This document shows positions 12,851-14,807 of a stretch of 14,807 nt of DNA, piece after piece. The stretch spans positions 1 to 14,807 of the forward strand of contig CANRMO010000040.1 in the NCBI GenBank assembly GCA_947631755.1, read 5' to 3'. Both the position numbers and the translations under genes were made by a program. Positions within the stretch are counted from its first letter, which is position 1; each line of letters begins with the position of its first letter. The notes beneath the pieces are model-generated. The model worked only from the letters and a program-made list of their open reading frames with translations. It ran no database searches and was not told the origin of the DNA. Source of the DNA: an uncultured Lachnospiraceae bacterium (GTDB lineage: Bacteria > Bacillota > Clostridia > Lachnospirales > Lachnospiraceae).

Positions 12851-14807
12851 ATGTATTTAAAAAGTATTGAAGTGCATGGGTTCAAATCCTTTGCCAACCG
12901 GTTAGTCTTTGAATTTCACAATGGAATCACCTGTATTGTCGGGCCCAACGGGAGCGGCAAGAGTAATGTGGCAGATGCGGTCCGCTGGGTGCTTGGCGAA
13001 CAGAGCGCGAAACAGCTCAGGGGCTCCAATATGCAGGATATTATTTTTTCGGGGACGGAGATGCGGAAGCCCCAGAGTTATGCCTATGTGGCCCTCACGA
13101 TCGCAAATGACGACCACCAGCTGAATCTTCCTTATGAGGAGGTTAAGGTGGCAAGGCGCGTTTATCGGTCCGGCGAGAGTGAATATCTTTTAAATGGTGC
13201 GGTCTGCCGGCTGAAAGATGTCCAGGAGCTCTTTTTTGACACTGGTATCGGAAAAGAGGGGTATTCGATCATCGGCCAGGGCCAGATCGACAAAATACTG
13301 AGCGGCAGGCCGGAGGACAGAAGAGAGCTCTTTGATGAGGCGGCCGGGATCGTAAAATATAAAAAGAGAAAGGCGGCAGCGGAAAAAAATCTGGCGGCAG
13401 AGAGCCAGAATCTTTTGCGTGTCCAGGATATCCTGGCCGAGCTGGAAAAACAGGTGGGGCCGCTGGAAGCTCAGTCCCGCAAGGCAAAGGAGTACCTCGA
13501 GCTGCGGGAGAGGTTAAAGCGGTTTGAGGCGGGACTGTTCCGGATGGACTATGACAGCTTGCAGAGTGAGATCCGGGACATTGATGAAAATGTGGAGAAC
13601 ACGAGACAGGAGCTTGAGCAGGCGAAAGAGGAGAAAGAGAAGTCAAAATCCCACTACGAGGAGATAGAGGCCAGTATCGCGGAGTTTGACAAGTCCATCG
13701 AGAAAAAGAAAGAGAAGGCAAACCAGGACAAACTCCTGATGACGAATTTTGAGAGTGAAGTCCGCATCATGAAAGAAAAGATCGCCTCGGTGGCGCAGGG
13801 GAAGGAGTACTACAGAGAGCGCATGGATGCTCTGGAGGAGAGCCGGAGGGCGGCAGAAGATGAGCTGAAAGAGTATACCAGCGGGCAGAAAGAGGCACTG
13901 GATAGTTTAAGTAAGATGGAGCAGGGCGAGAGAGATATCAATGAGCAGCTGGAGCAGCTGGAGAAGGAGATCCGGGAGAAAGAGATCCAGTTAAATGAGC
14001 AGAATGATATTATGCTCGAGTCAATGAATGCCTCTTCAAAAATCCACGTGGAGGAGCAGAAAGCAAAGTCCATGCTGGAGCAGAACAGCATACGGAAAGC
14101 GGAGCTGAACCAAAAGATTTTAGCGAACAAATCGCAGGTCTCCGCGGCTGTCCAGGAGATGGAGAAAGAGGAGGCCGCACTGAAAGCGGTTAAGAGAGAG
14201 CTGGACAATGAATATGTTGCCAGAAAGGATCTGCTCGCCAGAGCGGACGGGGCGAGAAATGACATTGTATCTCTCCAGAAGGAACAGCAGGAGATACAGA
14301 AGAGATACCACACGGCTGATTCCAAACTGGACACGCTGCGCAATATGGCGGAGCGCTACGACGGCTATGGCCAGAGCATCAGAAAAGTGATGGAACAGAG
14401 AGAAAAAAATCCGGGGCTGCTCGGCGTGGTTGCAGATATCATCCGTGTCAGGGATGAATATGAGACGGCTGTGGAAACTGCCCTGGGCGGGAATATCCAG
14501 AATATTGTGACAGAGGATGAGCATGTGGCGCGGGACATGATCGGTTATCTGAAACGGAACCGCCTTGGGCGGGCGACGTTTCTGCCGCTGACAACGGTGA
14601 CGCCAAAGAAAGAGAGTCCTTTCCGTGAGGAGATACTCTCCGAGGAGGGGGTTCTCGGAAATATGGCTTCCCATGTGGAGAGAGAATCGAGGTATGACCG
14701 CGTAGTGGAATATCTGCTGGGAAGGTATCTTCTTGTGGATACGATCGACCACGCCTTGAAGATCAGCAAAAAATACCATTATTCCATCCGGATTGTCACA
14801 CTGGAGG
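12851..14807 (+). CDS. smc: SMC chromosome condensation protein, 5' part (runs off the window)
   Basis: SMC is the ATPase of the bacterial condensin that organises and segregates chromosomes. I translated the frame from the ATG at 12851 to the window end and it stays open for 652 codons. It begins MYLKSIEVHGFKSFA and has Walker A GPNGSGKS (31-38) followed by NVADAVRWVLGEQSAK. A Q-loop IIGQGQIDKIL and DEAAGIVKYKKRK close the N-terminal ATPase lobe by about residue 180. A long Glu/Lys/Gln-rich coiled coil follows to about 500. The hinge domain begins near YDGYGQSIRKVM and includes GLLGVVADII and GRATFLPL. The second coil and the C-terminal lobe with Walker B lie beyond the window, so about half of a typical 1,190-residue protein is seen. 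It is 10 bases after rnc. Confidence 0.97.
   Translation, partial: MYLKSIEVHGFKSFANRLVFEFHNGITCIVGPNGSGKSNVADAVRWVLGEQSAKQLRGSNMQDIIFSGTEMRKPQSYAYVALTIANDDHQLNLPYEEVKVARRVYRSGESEYLLNGAVCRLKDVQELFFDTGIGKEGYSIIGQGQIDKILSGRPEDRRELFDEAAGIVKYKKRKAAAEKNLAAESQNLLRVQDILAELEKQVGPLEAQSRKAKEYLELRERLKRFEAGLFRMDYDSLQSEIRDIDENVENTRQELEQAKEEKEKSKSHYEEIEASIAEFDKSIEKKKEKANQDKLLMTNFESEVRIMKEKIASVAQGKEYYRERMDALEESRRAAEDELKEYTSGQKEALDSLSKMEQGERDINEQLEQLEKEIREKEIQLNEQNDIMLESMNASSKIHVEEQKAKSMLEQNSIRKAELNQKILANKSQVSAAVQEMEKEEAALKAVKRELDNEYVARKDLLARADGARNDIVSLQKEQQEIQKRYHTADSKLDTLRNMAERYDGYGQSIRKVMEQREKNPGLLGVVADIIRVRDEYETAVETALGGNIQNIVTEDEHVARDMIGYLKRNRLGRATFLPLTTVTPKKESPFREEILSEEGVLGNMASHVERESRYDRVVEYLLGRYLLVDTIDHALKISKKYHYSIRIVTLE

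Noticed and set aside
13810..14343. Minus-strand Ser/Phe/Cys-rich open frame opposite smc
   Set aside because: It is the complement of the Glu/Lys-rich coiled-coil codons (GAG, AAG giving CTC, CTT), with no independent coding evidence.
1..14807. A hidden defence, toxin-antitoxin, CRISPR or biosynthetic system
   Set aside because: Every sizeable plus-strand frame is accounted for by a core gene or the small lipoprotein, and no repeat array, toxin-antitoxin pair or phage-like gene is visible.

Overview
The window is a dense, almost entirely plus-strand stretch of a Bacillota chromosome, most likely from a Lachnospiraceae-type member of Clostridia. The evidence is the core gene order (small alarmone synthetase, folD, rimO, pgsA, pncC, a HI0933-family flavoprotein, cmk, ispH, rpsA, then plsX, rnc, smc), strong AGGAGG-type ribosome binding sites, frequent TTG/GTG starts and near-50% GC. 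I cannot assign a genus from sequence alone. No tRNA, rRNA, CRISPR array, insertion sequence or phage gene is visible, and no gene-free stretch exceeds 300 bases.

Region by region: (1) Positions 1-723 hold the C-terminal tail of a 4Fe-4S protein whose stop overlaps the start of a TlpA-like thioredoxin lipoprotein, an envelope thiol-redox pair. (2) Positions 731-1791 are an adenosine deaminase gene that looks broken. About eleven conserved codons are replaced by roughly 63-68 bases that, read on the minus strand, encode a piece of the aldo/keto reductase active site. The net length change shifts the frame. (3) A near-consensus promoter overlaps the deaminase stop codon and starts a tightly coupled run from 1833 to 10991: RelQ/YjbM-like (p)ppGpp synthetase, folD, rimO, pgsA, stand-alone pncC, a Cys-rich lipoprotein, a HI0933 flavoprotein, cmk, ispH, rpsA and cheR. 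(4) A strong intrinsic terminator at 11022-11047 closes that run. (5) plsX, rnc and the 5' two-thirds or less of smc follow, with smc running off the window end.

The long run joins one-carbon metabolism (folD), ribosome modification and function (rimO, rpsA), phospholipid and isoprenoid synthesis (pgsA, ispH), nucleotide supply (cmk) and NAD salvage (pncC) under a leading alarmone synthetase. Several genes overlap by 4 to 13 bases, which suggests translational coupling. Most of the window is ordinary housekeeping DNA. The item most worth a second look is the captured aldo/keto reductase fragment inside the deaminase. Next are a 90-base, 21% GC patch inside ispH and the absence of acpP and rpmF from the plsX-rnc neighbourhood. 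I did not find a convincing undescribed multi-gene system.
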